Positions 51,079 to 60,577 are shown, counted from the stretch's first letter. The stretch is DNA of 64,000 nt from Streptomyces pseudovenezuelae (GCF_001513955.1 NZ_KQ948156.1:62001-126000), one strand, 5' to 3'. Notes: generated by a model not told the origin, from the letters alone. A program made the numbers and translations.

Positions 51079-51272
51079 TGGTGGGTGACCCCGAGCGAGT
51101 ACGACCGGGTGCCCGCGGGCGCTGCCTCGTGAGCGTCCTCGGTCTCCTCACACGCCTCCGGGTCTCCTCGAACACGAGGACGCGAGGTGACGGGAAAAGG
51201 TCACCTGTCGGGGTGTCTCCGTTCCTGAACGCCCCGGCGCCGACAACGGCCGCCGATAGCGTGGCCGACGTG

Positions 51273-51806
51273 ATGGTGGGCACCGAAGAAACCCGGCTGG
51301 TCGTGCTGCGTGGCAACAGTGCCTCGGGGAAGTCGTCCGTCGCGACGGGTCTGCGCGAGCGGTTCGGCCGCGGCCTGGCCGTGGTCGGCCAGGACAACCT
51401 CCGCCGCATCGTGCTCCGCGAACGGGACCGGCCCGGCGCCGCGAACATCGGACTGATCGGTCTGACGGCCCGCTACGCCCTGGACGCCGGATTCCACGTC
51501 GTCATCGAAGGCATCCTGTACGCCGACCGCTACGGCGACATGCTCGCCGAGGTGCGCGCCGACCACCGCGGCCCGACCCACCACTACTACCTGGACGTAC
51601 CGTTCGGCGAGACCCTCGCCCGACACGCCACCAAGCCGATCGCCGACGACGTCAGCGAGACGCAGCTGCGCGACTGGTACCGGCCGCGCGATCTGCTGCC
51701 CGGCGGAGTCGAGACCGTCATCGGCGCCGACAGCGTCCTGCACGAGACCGTCGACCGCATCATGCTCGACACCGGCCTGGCGCACCTGCCCGCTGTGGAC
51801 CGGTGA
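51273..51806 (+). CDS. P-loop kinase/AAA_33-type ATPase
   Basis: A 177-residue small P-loop protein: Walker A LRGNSASGKSSVA, then VVGQDNLRRIVLRERD, VVIEGILYADRY and YLDVPFGETLARH. It resembles zeta-toxin/chloramphenicol-phosphotransferase-like small kinases. The substrate is unknown. The start is uncertain among GTG 51261, GTG 51270 and ATG 51273; no ribosome site is present, but GATAGC just upstream could be the -10 of a leaderless message. Confidence 0.8.
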   Translation: MVGTEETRLVVLRGNSASGKSSVATGLRERFGRGLAVVGQDNLRRIVLRERDRPGAANIGLIGLTARYALDAGFHVVIEGILYADRYGDMLAEVRADHRGPTHHYYLDVPFGETLARHATKPIADDVSETQLRDWYRPRDLLPGGVETVIGADSVLHETVDRIMLDTGLAHLPAVDR

Positions 51807-51857
51807 CCAGGGCCGGACGTCGTCCTCGGTGGACCTGCCGAACCAGGGCTGCGGGGC

Positions 51858-52349
51858 TCAGGCGAGCCTGATGGTGCCGTCCGTGACGGTGATGTCCGCC
51901 GACGGCAGGGGGCGGGGCGCCGGGCCCGAGATGACCTTGCCGTCCGCGACGGCGAACTTGCTCTTGTGGCAAGGGCACACGATGGCGCCGTTCTCCACCG
52001 AGGTGACGGTGCAGCCCTGATGGGTGCAGACCGCCGAGAACGCCTTGAAATCGCCCTCGGTCGGCTGGGTGACGACCACCTTCGCCTCCCGGTCGATCAG
52101 GCCACCACCCACGGGGACGTCGGACGCCTTGCCCAGTTCCGCGCCGCCGCCGGAGGAACCCGAAGCGGTGCCGGACGGTTCGCCGCTCTGCGACGGGGAC
52201 GATCCGTCCTGACCCGGGTTCAGGTCCGGTCCCCTTTCCTTCTCCTTGGTGCCGCACGCGGACAGTGCGGCCGCGAGGCCGGCGGCTCCTGCCCCCGCCA
52301 TGACGGTGCGGCGGGTGCGAGGTCCGGCGATGCCGGAGGGGTCGGCCAT
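51858..52349 (-). CDS. Rieske 2Fe-2S lipoprotein, Tat-exported
   Basis: A 163-residue protein. The signal peptide has twin arginines (RTRRTVMAGAGAAGLAAAL) and a lipobox LSAC. A Ser/Gly-rich linker (about 40-68) leads to a Rieske domain with ligands CTHQGC and CPCHKSKF. Such proteins are common in actinomycetes as membrane-attached electron carriers; the partner is unknown. The gene is convergent with the P-loop kinase gene. Confidence 0.92.
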   Translation of the reverse strand: MADPSGIAGPRTRRTVMAGAGAAGLAAALSACGTKEKERGPDLNPGQDGSSPSQSGEPSGTASGSSGGGAELGKASDVPVGGGLIDREAKVVVTQPTEGDFKAFSAVCTHQGCTVTSVENGAIVCPCHKSKFAVADGKVISGPAPRPLPSADITVTDGTIRLA

Positions 52350-52865
52350 GCGTCACTTCCTGTCACTCGGATCGAATCGGGCGGGCGCGACGGCCCCACC
52401 CGGCATCGGGAGGTGAATTGCTCAGTCCACTCAGTCCACCGTAGCGATCGTCGGCGGCTGTGATCGTGGGATTCCATCGGACGTCGCGTCGCACTTCGGC
52501 CATTTCCGGAACGGTCACGGAACCGTGGGCAGTCCACGCCCCGCGGCATGCTCACAATGCAGCGGACGAGATGTCAAGGACGTCCAGCCCGGTCACCCCG
52601 CGGGAGTCAGGGCACCGTGCGTCCAACCGGCGCGGGGCCGCAGTTGAACGAACACGTGGGCAGTGCCGAATATTGTTCGCCTGCCGGACGCCGGGTCATA
52701 GTGCTGTGCGGTGAGGACGAGCCGTTGGCCCGGGCAGCCGAATTCCGCCCGATGCGCCGGTCTTTGAGGACTTCCGTTCTCCCGCCGTTCTGCTTTTGTG
52801 CCCGCGCTCCGGCAGGGGGTTTTCATGACCGTGCGAGAGACGACGTACGTCGAGTGGTCCGCGCC
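52350..52865. other. Upstream region of the second NRPS cluster (516 bp)
   Basis: It contains a 9-bp tandem repeat (CTCAGTCCA twice, 52421-52438), probably near the Rieske gene promoter, and a 17-codon leader frame at 52825-52878. No other gene is seen; 52560-52800 has normal composition but no motif. Confidence 0.5.
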
Positions 52866-52878
52866 ATGCTGCAACTGA
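52825..52878 (+). other. Possible 17-codon leader ORF overlapping the cyclodeaminase start
   Basis: ATG 52825 follows a GGGGG-type site and encodes MTVRETTYVEWSAPCCN before a TGA at 52876-52878, twelve bases inside the next gene in another frame. It could couple translation to the downstream ATG at 52866, or be chance. Confidence 0.35.
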
Positions 52879-53876
52879 CCGACGCGGACGTGGCGGCACT
52901 CCTGGAGAAGACCGATGTCGTCGGCACCGTGCGTGAGGTGTTCCTCGCGCACGCGGCGGGCCGTACCGTGCTGCCCGAGGAGAGCTGCCTGCGGTGGACC
53001 AACGACGAGGGCGAAGCCTGCCGCAGCCTCAACATGCCCGGCCTGGTGGAGATCGACGGCCGGCGGATCGCCGGCACGAAGGTCATCAACGCGAGCCTGG
53101 GCAACCCCGCTCGGGGACTGGCCCGTGCCGGTGGCCTGATCCTCCTCTTCGACCTCACCACCGCCCGGCCGGTGTGCGCCCTGGACGCGGCGCACATCTC
53201 CGCCGGGCGGACCGCGGCCGTCAGCGTGCTCGCCACCGAACTGCTGTGGGCGGCACCCGCGCGGGCCGTCGCCGTAGTCGGAGCCGGCGCACTGGCCGAG
53301 GCCCACCTGGAGCTGGCGCTGCGCCGATGGCCCTCGGTCCGGCAGGTCCGCCTCCACGACCGGGTCCGGGAGCGCGCGACGGACCTCGCCGAACGGCTCG
53401 GCGACACCCATCGCACGGTCGCCTTCGACGTCACCGCCACCGCGGAGCAGGCCGTTCGCGAGGCTGATCTCGTCATCCCCGTGACCACCACGACCAGCGG
53501 CTACATTCCCGCCGACTGGATCGCCGAGGGGGCCGTCGTCGTCAACGTGTCGCTCGACGACCTCACCCCCGAGGCGCTCAGCGCCGCCGATCAGGTCGTC
53601 GTGGACGACTGGAGCCTGGTGGCGGCCGACACCACCCGCATCCTCGGCAGGATGCACCGCGCCGGGGACGTCCTGCCGCCGCCGCGGCACCGCGACCCCA
53701 ACACCCCGGCCCCTGCCCGGCCCGCCGTCGAGGTCACCGCCGAACTGTGCGACCTCGTCGACGGATCCGCGGAAGGGCGCACCGCGGCCACCGACCGCAT
53801 CATCGTCAACCCCTTCGGCATGTCCCTGCACGACGTGGCAGTGGCGGGAAGGATCTACCAGGAATTCTTGACCTAG
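52866..53876 (+). CDS. Ornithine cyclodeaminase/mu-crystallin family enzyme (SbnB/VioK-like)
   Basis: A 336-residue Rossmann-fold protein of the OCD/mu-crystallin family: GTKVINASLGNPARGL, ALDAAHISAGRTAAVSV, and NAD motif VAVVGAGALAEAHLEL. Members include ornithine cyclodeaminase, SbnB (2,3-diaminopropionate synthesis in staphyloferrin B) and VioK in the viomycin cluster. In this cluster it may make 2,3-diaminopropionate or a cyclic imino acid. No SbnA/VioB partner is visible inside the window. ATG 52866 aligns with the family start; GTG 52854 is an alternative. Confidence 0.85.
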   Translation: MLQLTDADVAALLEKTDVVGTVREVFLAHAAGRTVLPEESCLRWTNDEGEACRSLNMPGLVEIDGRRIAGTKVINASLGNPARGLARAGGLILLFDLTTARPVCALDAAHISAGRTAAVSVLATELLWAAPARAVAVVGAGALAEAHLELALRRWPSVRQVRLHDRVRERATDLAERLGDTHRTVAFDVTATAEQAVREADLVIPVTTTTSGYIPADWIAEGAVVVNVSLDDLTPEALSAADQVVVDDWSLVAADTTRILGRMHRAGDVLPPPRHRDPNTPAPARPAVEVTAELCDLVDGSAEGRTAATDRIIVNPFGMSLHDVAVAGRIYQEFLT

Positions 53877-54131
53877 CCAGCTCCTGCTCTGACCGGCGAC
53901 GTCACGGAACGAACCGTCATCGCCCGGTGAGGAGTGCGAAGCAGCGTTCGCTACGGCAGCGCAGAGCACACAGCAATCGGATTTTGTGCGGATGTCGATG
54001 TCGAAGGATCGCGACCGACCGTGTCCGGAAACGGGCCGACTCGTCGGCAGCACCTTCTCAACGGGCCGAAGAGAACTTCTCGACGGCGTATCCGAAAATT
54101 CGCCGCATCACGGCATGAGAGGAACACCAGA

Positions 54132-55133
54132 ATGGACAGGCTGGAACTCGATCCGGTGGAGATCAGCGCAGTCGACGAACTCCTCGACGAATGCGCGGAC
54201 GCGTTCGTCACCCTCGACACCGAGGACGCCCTGCACCGGGCCACCGTACTGGCCCACGAACTCCCCAACCGGATCCGCCTCCACCTCAACGCCTTCCGCC
54301 TGGAACAGCTGTCGGGCGTGCTGTGCGTCTCCGGCTACCGCGTCGACCAGACCCGGCTGGGATCCACCCCGTCCCACTGGCGCAACCGGACCGGGCCGTC
54401 CCCCGCCCACCGGGAAGAACTGCTCCTCATGCTGTACAGCTCCCTGCTCGGCGACCCGTTCTGCTGGGCCACCCAGCAGGACGGCCGGATGATCCACGAC
54501 ATCGTGCCCATCCAGGGCCACGAGCACGAACAACTCGGCTCCAGCAGCGAGGCCTTGCTCACCTGGCACACCGAGGACGCCTTCCACCCGCTGCGCGGGG
54601 ACTTTCTCTCCTTCGCCTGCCTGCGGAACCCCTACGGCGCCGCGACGACAGTCGGATACGCCGACGAGCTCCGGCTGCCTGACGACCTGCGGGAGGTCCT
54701 CTTCCAGGAGCGGTTCGTCATCTGCCCCGACGAGTCCCACCTCGGCAAGAACAACTCCCGGCCCACGGCAGGGGCGTTCGACACCATCGAACGAATGCAG
54801 ACGGACCCCGACCGGGTGGCGGTCCTCTTCGGCGACCCGGAACAGCCCTATCTGCGCGCCGACCCCTACTTCATGCGCGTCGACGACGAGGACGACGAGG
54901 CACGTCTCGCGCTGGACGCCCTGGTGAAGGCCATGGACGAGGTCATGTTCGACGTCGTCCTCGAGAGCGGCGACTTCTGCTTCCTCGACAACTTCCGTGT
55001 CGTCCACGGCCGCAAGCCCTTCAAGGCCCGCCACGACGGCACCGACCGCTGGCTGAAGCGCATCAACGTCACCGGCGACCTCCGCAAGTCCCGGGCCGCC
55101 CGGGACGCCAGGGCGGTCCGGGCAAGCCGCTGA
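54132..55133 (+). CDS. Fe(II)/2-oxoglutarate-dependent arginine beta-hydroxylase, VioC/OrfP-type
   Basis: A 333-residue clavaminate-synthase-like dioxygenase. The iron site is H146 and E148 (LTWHTEDAFHP) with H292 (VVHGRKPF), and DRWLKRINVTGDLR carries the oxoglutarate-binding Arg. Blocks typical of L-arginine 3-hydroxylases are present: LGSTPSHWR, LLMLYSSLLGD, WATQQDGR, LFQERF and SHLGKNNS. The reaction is L-Arg to 3-hydroxy-L-Arg in the cytoplasm. ATG 54132 follows AGAGGA. The gene is 27 bp upstream of the VioD-type gene, as in viomycin and related clusters. Substrate stereochemistry is inferred. Confidence 0.92.
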   Translation: MDRLELDPVEISAVDELLDECADAFVTLDTEDALHRATVLAHELPNRIRLHLNAFRLEQLSGVLCVSGYRVDQTRLGSTPSHWRNRTGPSPAHREELLLMLYSSLLGDPFCWATQQDGRMIHDIVPIQGHEHEQLGSSSEALLTWHTEDAFHPLRGDFLSFACLRNPYGAATTVGYADELRLPDDLREVLFQERFVICPDESHLGKNNSRPTAGAFDTIERMQTDPDRVAVLFGDPEQPYLRADPYFMRVDDEDDEARLALDALVKAMDEVMFDVVLESGDFCFLDNFRVVHGRKPFKARHDGTDRWLKRINVTGDLRKSRAARDARAVRASR

Positions 55134-55160
55134 ATCCGCCACCGACATCGAGGTGACCCC

Positions 55161-56276
55161 ATGAGACTGCGATCAGCGCCCCTTGAGGACTGGCTGCGTG
55201 ACTACTACTTCACCGCCGAGATCGACATCAGCTCCAGCGGCGTCCACTCCTACTCCATGGCGGAACTGCGGGCGCTCACCGGACTGCGCCACGCCGACGT
55301 CGACCGTCTCGTCTTCGACGACGGCTACTCCCTCGGCGCGCCCGAGGTGCGGGCCGCGGTGGCACGCCATGTCGGAGGCGTGGAACCCGACCATGTCATG
55401 ACGACCAGCGGCTCGGGGGAGGCCATCTCCCTCGTGCTGAGCGCGCTGCTCCAGGCCGGCGACGAGGTCGTCGTCGTGGAACCCGGCTACCACCTGCTCA
55501 GCGAGTACGCGACCGCACTCGGCTGCCGGATCAGTACCTGGTGGCTCGACCCGGAGCGGGACTGGCGGCCCGACCTCGACGAACTGGCCTCGCTGGTCAC
55601 CCCGCGCACCCGGGCCATCATCGTCAACTTCCCGCAGAACCCCACCGGAGCCACCCTCACCGAGACGGAGCTGCACCGGCTGCTCGCCATCGCCGACGGC
55701 GTCGGCGCGTACGTGCTCTGGGACGGGGCCTTCACCGACCTCACCTACGACGCGCCTCCGCTGCCCAGCGCCCCGGCGCTGTACGACCGGGCGGTGGGCT
55801 TCGGCACCTTCTCCAAGGCGTTCGGGCTGCCCGGCCTGCGGTTCGGCTGGTGCGTCGCGCCGCCTGCCCTGCTCACCGAGTGCGTGCGCATTCGGGACTA
55901 CACCACCCTGCACGTCTCACCGCTCGTCGAACTCATGGCCCTCGGTGTCCTGGACAACGCGCAGGCGTTCATCCGGCCGCGACTGGAGCAGGCCGCGGCG
56001 GGTCGCGCCACCCTGCTGGAGTGGGCGGCGGCCCACCCCGACCTCGTCTCCCTCGCGGCCCCGGCCGGCGGGGTCACGGCGTTCCCGCGGCTGAAGGGGC
56101 TCGGCGACACGGACGAGTTCTGCGACGAGCTGTTCCAGAAGCGGGGCGTGCTGGTCATCCCGGGCTCCTGCTTCGGACACCCCCAGCATGTGCGCGTCGG
56201 CTTCGGCGGCAGGGCCGAACAGCTCACCGAAGGGCTGGACCGCCTGGCGGACGCGCTGACCCAGGCCCGCCGCTGA
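55161..56276 (+). CDS. Capreomycidine synthase-like PLP enzyme, VioD/OrfR-type
   Basis: A 371-residue fold-type I PLP enzyme. It starts APLEDWLRDYYFTAEIDISSSG, which is distinctive of VioD, and the PLP lysine is K219 (GTFSKAFGLPGLRFGW). Other conserved parts are VNFPQNPTGA and LWDGAFTDLTYD. VioD cyclises 3-hydroxy-L-arginine to L-capreomycidine; OrfR does a related reaction in streptothricin biosynthesis. The ATG follows AGGTG. The immediate pairing with the hydroxylase makes a capreomycidine-type residue the most likely product. The stereoisomer cannot be predicted. Confidence 0.9.
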   Translation: MRLRSAPLEDWLRDYYFTAEIDISSSGVHSYSMAELRALTGLRHADVDRLVFDDGYSLGAPEVRAAVARHVGGVEPDHVMTTSGSGEAISLVLSALLQAGDEVVVVEPGYHLLSEYATALGCRISTWWLDPERDWRPDLDELASLVTPRTRAIIVNFPQNPTGATLTETELHRLLAIADGVGAYVLWDGAFTDLTYDAPPLPSAPALYDRAVGFGTFSKAFGLPGLRFGWCVAPPALLTECVRIRDYTTLHVSPLVELMALGVLDNAQAFIRPRLEQAAAGRATLLEWAAAHPDLVSLAAPAGGVTAFPRLKGLGDTDEFCDELFQKRGVLVIPGSCFGHPQHVRVGFGGRAEQLTEGLDRLADALTQARR

Positions 56277-56388
56277 ACGTGCTCCGACCCCCGGTGATCC
56301 CTCTGTGGGGGGATGGCGCCGCCCCTCCGGCGAGGGACGGCGCCATCGCTGTCGCAGGGGACGTTCCCGCCCGGCCGCGACTGCCATA

Positions 56389-57702
56389 ATGACCCGCGTG
56401 AACCGTGCGACAGCCTGGCGTGACGCCTGGACAGGGACGCGACGCCGGGTCTCGGCGGACCCTCGCGCACGGATCATCGTCACGGTGTCGCTGGGCCTGC
56501 TGGCCGTCGCCGAGTCACTCGTGGAGTTCGTGGCCTCGCACGGGTCCATCCCCCGCCTCCTCGCGGACACCGCCTCCACGGCCGCCCGGGACGGCAGTTC
56601 CACCGGAGTGCAGTTCACGATGATCGTGGGCCTGCTCTGCCTGTCCACCGCCCTGCCGCTGGCCCTGCTGCGGCCCCTGACCGCCGGCCTCACCGTCACC
56701 GCCGCGAGCATCGGCTCGCTCACGATCTTCCACACCCTGACCCTGGCGGGCATCGCCGCCCAGCTCGTCGCCCAGTACCGGCTCGCCCGCAGCGGACAGG
56801 TCCTCGCGGCCGGGCTGTGCGGGGCGCCCTTCCTCGCCCTGGCGCTGCCCGCCTCCGACGACACCGCCTACCGCGTCCGGATCGTCCTGCTCGCGGCCCT
56901 GGCCCCCGCGGCCGCTCTCGCGGGACTCGCCCGCCGCACCCGCGCACACCTGCGCGAACACACCGCCGTCCGCGAGGTCATGGCCGGCACCCAGTGGGAG
57001 AACGCGGCCCGCGGTGAACGCGCCCGCATCGTCCGGGAGCTCCACGACGTCGTCGGCCACCACATCTCCATGATCGCCGTGCAGGCCGAGACCGCCAGGG
57101 TCGCCACCGCCGGCATGCCCGCCCAGGGAGCCGAACGACTGCTCGGCATCGGCGACACCGCCCGGGCCGCCCTCACCGAGATGCGCCGCCTGCTCGGCGT
57201 GCTCCGCGAGGACACCGAGTCCGTCACCGGTGGGGAGCGCCGACCGCAGCCGGACCTGCGGCGGCTCAACGAACTCCTCGACGAGGCCCGTACGGCGTCC
57301 GGGACCTCCGTCCGGCTGATCCTGAGCGGATCCCCGCGCGAGCTCGACCCCGGCGTCGAGCTCGCCGCCTACCGCATCGTCCAGGAGTCCTTGACCAACG
57401 CCCGCAAGCACGCCACGGGCGCCGCCGTCGATGTCGAACTGCACTACGCCCACGACGTGTTGCACCTGCGGGTCCGCGACAACGGACCCGGCCCGCCGCA
57501 CGCGGCCACGGACGGGGGACACGGACTGCTCGGCATGCGGGAACGCGCCGCCGCCGTCGGCGGAGACGTGCGTACCGGTCCCTCCGCGGGCGGCGGGTTC
57601 AGCGTCGAGGCGCGCTTTCCCGCAGCACCGGACGGCAGGGCCTCCCGGGTGCCGACCCCGGTGGCACCCGGCCCGGAAGCCACAACGGAAGAGAGTTCAT
57701 GA
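56389..57702 (+). CDS. Sensor histidine kinase, HisKA_3 (NarL-partner) type
   Basis: A 437-residue membrane kinase. About four to five transmembrane helices occupy residues 25-180, followed by a HisKA_3 dimerisation motif with H219 (IVRELHDVVGHHISM) and an HATPase domain (ESLTNARKHATGA, VRDNGPGPP, GHGLLGMRERAAAVGG). ATG 56389 is possible, but CATAAT at 56385-56390 could be the -10 of a leaderless message starting at GTG 56398. The stop overlaps the response regulator start (ATGA). It may sense envelope or product state for cluster control. Confidence 0.9.
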   Translation: MTRVNRATAWRDAWTGTRRRVSADPRARIIVTVSLGLLAVAESLVEFVASHGSIPRLLADTASTAARDGSSTGVQFTMIVGLLCLSTALPLALLRPLTAGLTVTAASIGSLTIFHTLTLAGIAAQLVAQYRLARSGQVLAAGLCGAPFLALALPASDDTAYRVRIVLLAALAPAAALAGLARRTRAHLREHTAVREVMAGTQWENAARGERARIVRELHDVVGHHISMIAVQAETARVATAGMPAQGAERLLGIGDTARAALTEMRRLLGVLREDTESVTGGERRPQPDLRRLNELLDEARTASGTSVRLILSGSPRELDPGVELAAYRIVQESLTNARKHATGAAVDVELHYAHDVLHLRVRDNGPGPPHAATDGGHGLLGMRERAAAVGGDVRTGPSAGGGFSVEARFPAAPDGRASRVPTPVAPGPEATTEESS

Positions 57703-58400
57703 GCACCCCCTCCGCGCCGATCCGGATCGTCATCGCCGACGACCACCTGGTGGTCCGTACCGGCTTCGCCGCGCTGCTGGACTCCCAGCCCGACTTCACC
57801 GTCGTCGAGACCGCGTCCAACGGAACCGAGGCGGTGCGCGTCTGCCGCGAGAAGTCCCCCGACGTCGTCCTGATGGACATCCGGATGCCGGAGATGGACG
57901 GCATCGAGGCCACCCGGCAACTCGTCGGCGCCGCGCCCGACGCCGACGGCGCTCCGCGCGTCCTCATCCTCACCACCTTCGACCTCGACGAGTACGTCTA
58001 CGACGCCCTGCGCGCCGGCGCCAGCGGCTTCCTCCTCAAGGAAGCCACGGCGGAACGCCTCTTCGACGCCGTACGCGTCGTCGCCGCCGGGGACGCGCTC
58101 CTCGCGCCCGGCATCACCCGCCGGCTCATCAGCGAGTTCGCCCTGATGCCCGCCAAGGCCGAGACCGCGCCCCCGGCCGGCCTGCGGGACCTCACGGCCC
58201 GTGAGACCGAGGTCATGCTGCTCATCGCCGAGGGCCTGTCCAACCCCGAGATCGCCGCCCGTCTCGTCGTGGGCGAGGAGACGGTCAAGACCCACGTCAG
58301 CCGCATCCTCACCAAGCTGGGGCTGCGCGACCGCACCCAGGCCGTCATCGCGGCGTACGAGTCCGGGCTGGTCGTGCCGCGCACGCGGAAAGCCGAATAA
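57699..58400 (+). CDS. NarL/LuxR-family response regulator
   Basis: A 233-residue regulator. The receiver domain has the phospho-acceptor D60 (VVLMDIRMPEMDG), switch Thr/Lys (LTTFD, FLLKEATAE), and a C-terminal LuxR HTH (LTARETEVMLLIAEGLSNPEIA, VKTHVSRILTKLGLRDRTQAV). It is coupled to the kinase gene by an ATGA overlap. A 10-bp direct repeat at 58488-58507 upstream of the exporter is a candidate binding site. Confidence 0.93.
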   Translation: MSTPSAPIRIVIADDHLVVRTGFAALLDSQPDFTVVETASNGTEAVRVCREKSPDVVLMDIRMPEMDGIEATRQLVGAAPDADGAPRVLILTTFDLDEYVYDALRAGASGFLLKEATAERLFDAVRVVAAGDALLAPGITRRLISEFALMPAKAETAPPAGLRDLTARETEVMLLIAEGLSNPEIAARLVVGEETVKTHVSRILTKLGLRDRTQAVIAAYESGLVVPRTRKAE

Positions 58401-58487
58401 CCGGGCCGCCGACGGAGTCCCGCACCGGCCCTCACACATGGCGGACAGACATCACTGCGCGGTGTTCAACTGCGGCGCTGCGGCATT

Positions 58488-58507
58488 TGAATCCGTCTGA
58501 ATCCGCC
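58488..58507 (+). repeat. Tandem TGAATCCGYC repeat upstream of the exporter
   Basis: TGAATCCGTC and TGAATCCGCC are adjacent, 109 bp before the exporter start. GGGAACT follows at once and may be part of an ECF-type -35. The repeat resembles a NarL-family direct-repeat site. Confidence 0.45.
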
Positions 58508-58615
58508 GGGAACTGAACGCGTTGCCACCTTCGGTCGCCCTCGGGGATGCTTGCAGCCGAGCGAAGCTGTGCCGTGAGGAAATACGCGAGAAAATCCCGT
58601 GAGGAGAGGTTCGCT

Positions 58616-60577
58616 GTGAAAGTGACGGTGCAGGCGCCGGCGGGAGATAATCCCGACGAACTGCCGGACATGGGCCCGGAATCCGACCGGCCGCAGACAT
58701 CCCAGGGAATTCGCCCCGGAACAGTGGGAAGAATTGCTCCGTTCGCGACTCCCTATCGGTGGCCGTTGTTGTTCCTGGTGACCGCGTCCGCAATCGGCGC
58801 CGTCGTCACCGCGGCCGGCCCGCTGCTGTTCGGGGTCGTCATCGACAAGGGCATCGTCCCGGGCAAGACCGACGTCGTCATCGCGGTGGCCGCCGCCCTC
58901 CTCGGCCTCGCCCTCCTCGACGCGCTGACCCAGTACTTCCAGGCCAGACTCTCCGCGCAGATCGGCGAGGGCCTCGTGTACGACCTGCGCACCCTGGTGT
59001 TCCGGCATGTGCAGGCGCAGCCGCTGGCGTTCTTCACCCGCTCCCAGACCGGCTCCCTGGTCAGCCGGCTCAACACCGACGTCATCGGTGCCCAGCAGGC
59101 CATCACCGTACTGATGGCGGAAACCGTCAACACCGTGCTGACCCTGGTCCTGGTGCTGGCCGCCATGTTCTACCTGTCCTGGCAGCTCAGCCTCGTGGCC
59201 CTGCTCATGGTTCCCTTCTTCCTCATCCCCGGAAAGATCATCGGCCGCCGTATGCAGCGCCTGGCCCGCGGGACGATGCAACTCAACGCGGAGATGGGCT
59301 CGTTGATGAACGAGCGCTTCAACGTCGGCGGCGCGATGCTCAACAAGCTCTTCGGGCGCCCCGAGCGCGAGGTCGCCCACTTCTCCGAACGGGCCCGCGG
59401 CGTCCGCGACATCGGCGTGCAGACCAATGTGACCGCGCAGATGCTCGGCATCGTCATGGGCCTCACTGCCTCGGTGACCCTCGCCCTGCTCTTCGGCGTC
59501 GGCGGCCTCCTCGTCATCGACGACGCCTTCGCCCTCGGCACCCTGGTCTCCCTGGTCACGCTCGTCGGGCGCCTCTACACCCCGATCCAGCAGCTGTCGA
59601 GCGTGCAGGCCAACGCCATGACCGCCCTCGTCAGCTTCGACCGTGTCTTCGAGATCCTCGACCTGGACGCGCTGGTGAAGGAACGTCCCGGAGCCACCTC
59701 CCTGCGCACCGGACCCACGGCACACGGCACCACCGCGCCCGAGGTCGAGTTCGACAAGGTCTCCTTCCGCTACCCGAGGGCCGCCGACGTCTCCCTGGCC
59801 TCCCTGGAGTCGACCGCCCGGCCCGCCGAGGAGCGCGAGGACGACGCCTGGGTCCTCGACGAGGTGAGCTTCCGGGCACCCGCCGGGAAACTCACCGCCC
59901 TCGTCGGCCGCTCGGGCGCCGGCAAGACCACCATCACCCACCTGATGCCCCGCTTCTACGACCCCGTCGCGGGGGCGGTGCGGATCGGCGGCCAGGACCT
60001 GCGCGACGTCACTCTCGGCTCGCTGCAGGACACCGTCGGAGTCGTCACCCAGGACGCCCACCTCTTCCACGACACCATCCGCCACAACCTGCTGTACGCC
60101 CGCCCCGACGCCACCGAACCGGAACTCGTCGAGGCCTGCGAGGCGGCACAGATCTGGACCCACATCGCGGCCCTCCCCAACGGTCTCGACACCGTCGTGG
60201 GCGACCGCGGCTACCGTCTGTCGGGCGGGGAGAAGCAGCGTCTGGCACTGGCCCGGCTGCTGCTCAAGGCACCGCCCGTGGTCGTACTCGACGAGGCCAC
60301 CGCCCACCTGGACTCGGAGTCCGAGGCCGCGATCCAACGGGCCCTGAAGACCGCGCTGGCGGGCCGCACCTCGGTGGTCATCGCCCACCGGCTGTCCACC
60401 ATCCGCGAGGCCGACCAGATCCTCGTCGTCGACGGCGGCAGGATCCGCGAGCGCGGCACCCACGAGTCGCTTCTGACCGCCGGCGACCTCTACGCGGATC
60501 TGTACCACACGCAGTTCGCCCGGCAGCCGGCCGCCGCGAAGGCGACCGCACCCGACCCCGCGGGCACCGCGAGCTGA
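58616..60577 (+). CDS. ABC exporter, fused permease-ATPase (MsbA/LmrA type)
   Basis: A 653-residue half-transporter. Six transmembrane helices lie at about 50-345, then a nucleotide-binding domain at about 400-630 with Walker A VGRSGAGKTT, signature LSGGEKQRLALARLLL, Walker B VVVLDEATAHLD and switch His (IAHRLSTI). The GTG at 58616 follows GGAGAGG and is preferred to an upstream in-frame codon. It is placed between the regulator and the MbtH/NRPS genes, which suggests export of, or resistance to, the peptide product. Confidence 0.92.
   Translation: MKVTVQAPAGDNPDELPDMGPESDRPQTSQGIRPGTVGRIAPFATPYRWPLLFLVTASAIGAVVTAAGPLLFGVVIDKGIVPGKTDVVIAVAAALLGLALLDALTQYFQARLSAQIGEGLVYDLRTLVFRHVQAQPLAFFTRSQTGSLVSRLNTDVIGAQQAITVLMAETVNTVLTLVLVLAAMFYLSWQLSLVALLMVPFFLIPGKIIGRRMQRLARGTMQLNAEMGSLMNERFNVGGAMLNKLFGRPEREVAHFSERARGVRDIGVQTNVTAQMLGIVMGLTASVTLALLFGVGGLLVIDDAFALGTLVSLVTLVGRLYTPIQQLSSVQANAMTALVSFDRVFEILDLDALVKERPGATSLRTGPTAHGTTAPEVEFDKVSFRYPRAADVSLASLESTARPAEEREDDAWVLDEVSFRAPAGKLTALVGRSGAGKTTITHLMPRFYDPVAGAVRIGGQDLRDVTLGSLQDTVGVVTQDAHLFHDTIRHNLLYARPDATEPELVEACEAAQIWTHIAALPNGLDTVVGDRGYRLSGGEKQRLALARLLLKAPPVVVLDEATAHLDSESEAAIQRALKTALAGRTSVVIAHRLSTIREADQILVVDGGRIRERGTHESLLTAGDLYADLYHTQFARQPAAAKATAPDPAGTAS

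Noticed and set aside
54132..56276. The hydroxylase/PLP pair as an enduracididine (MppO/MppP) pathway
   Set aside because: The starting motif APLEDWLRDYYF and the block pattern match VioD/OrfR and VioC/OrfP; no MppR-like acetoacetate decarboxylase homologue is seen.
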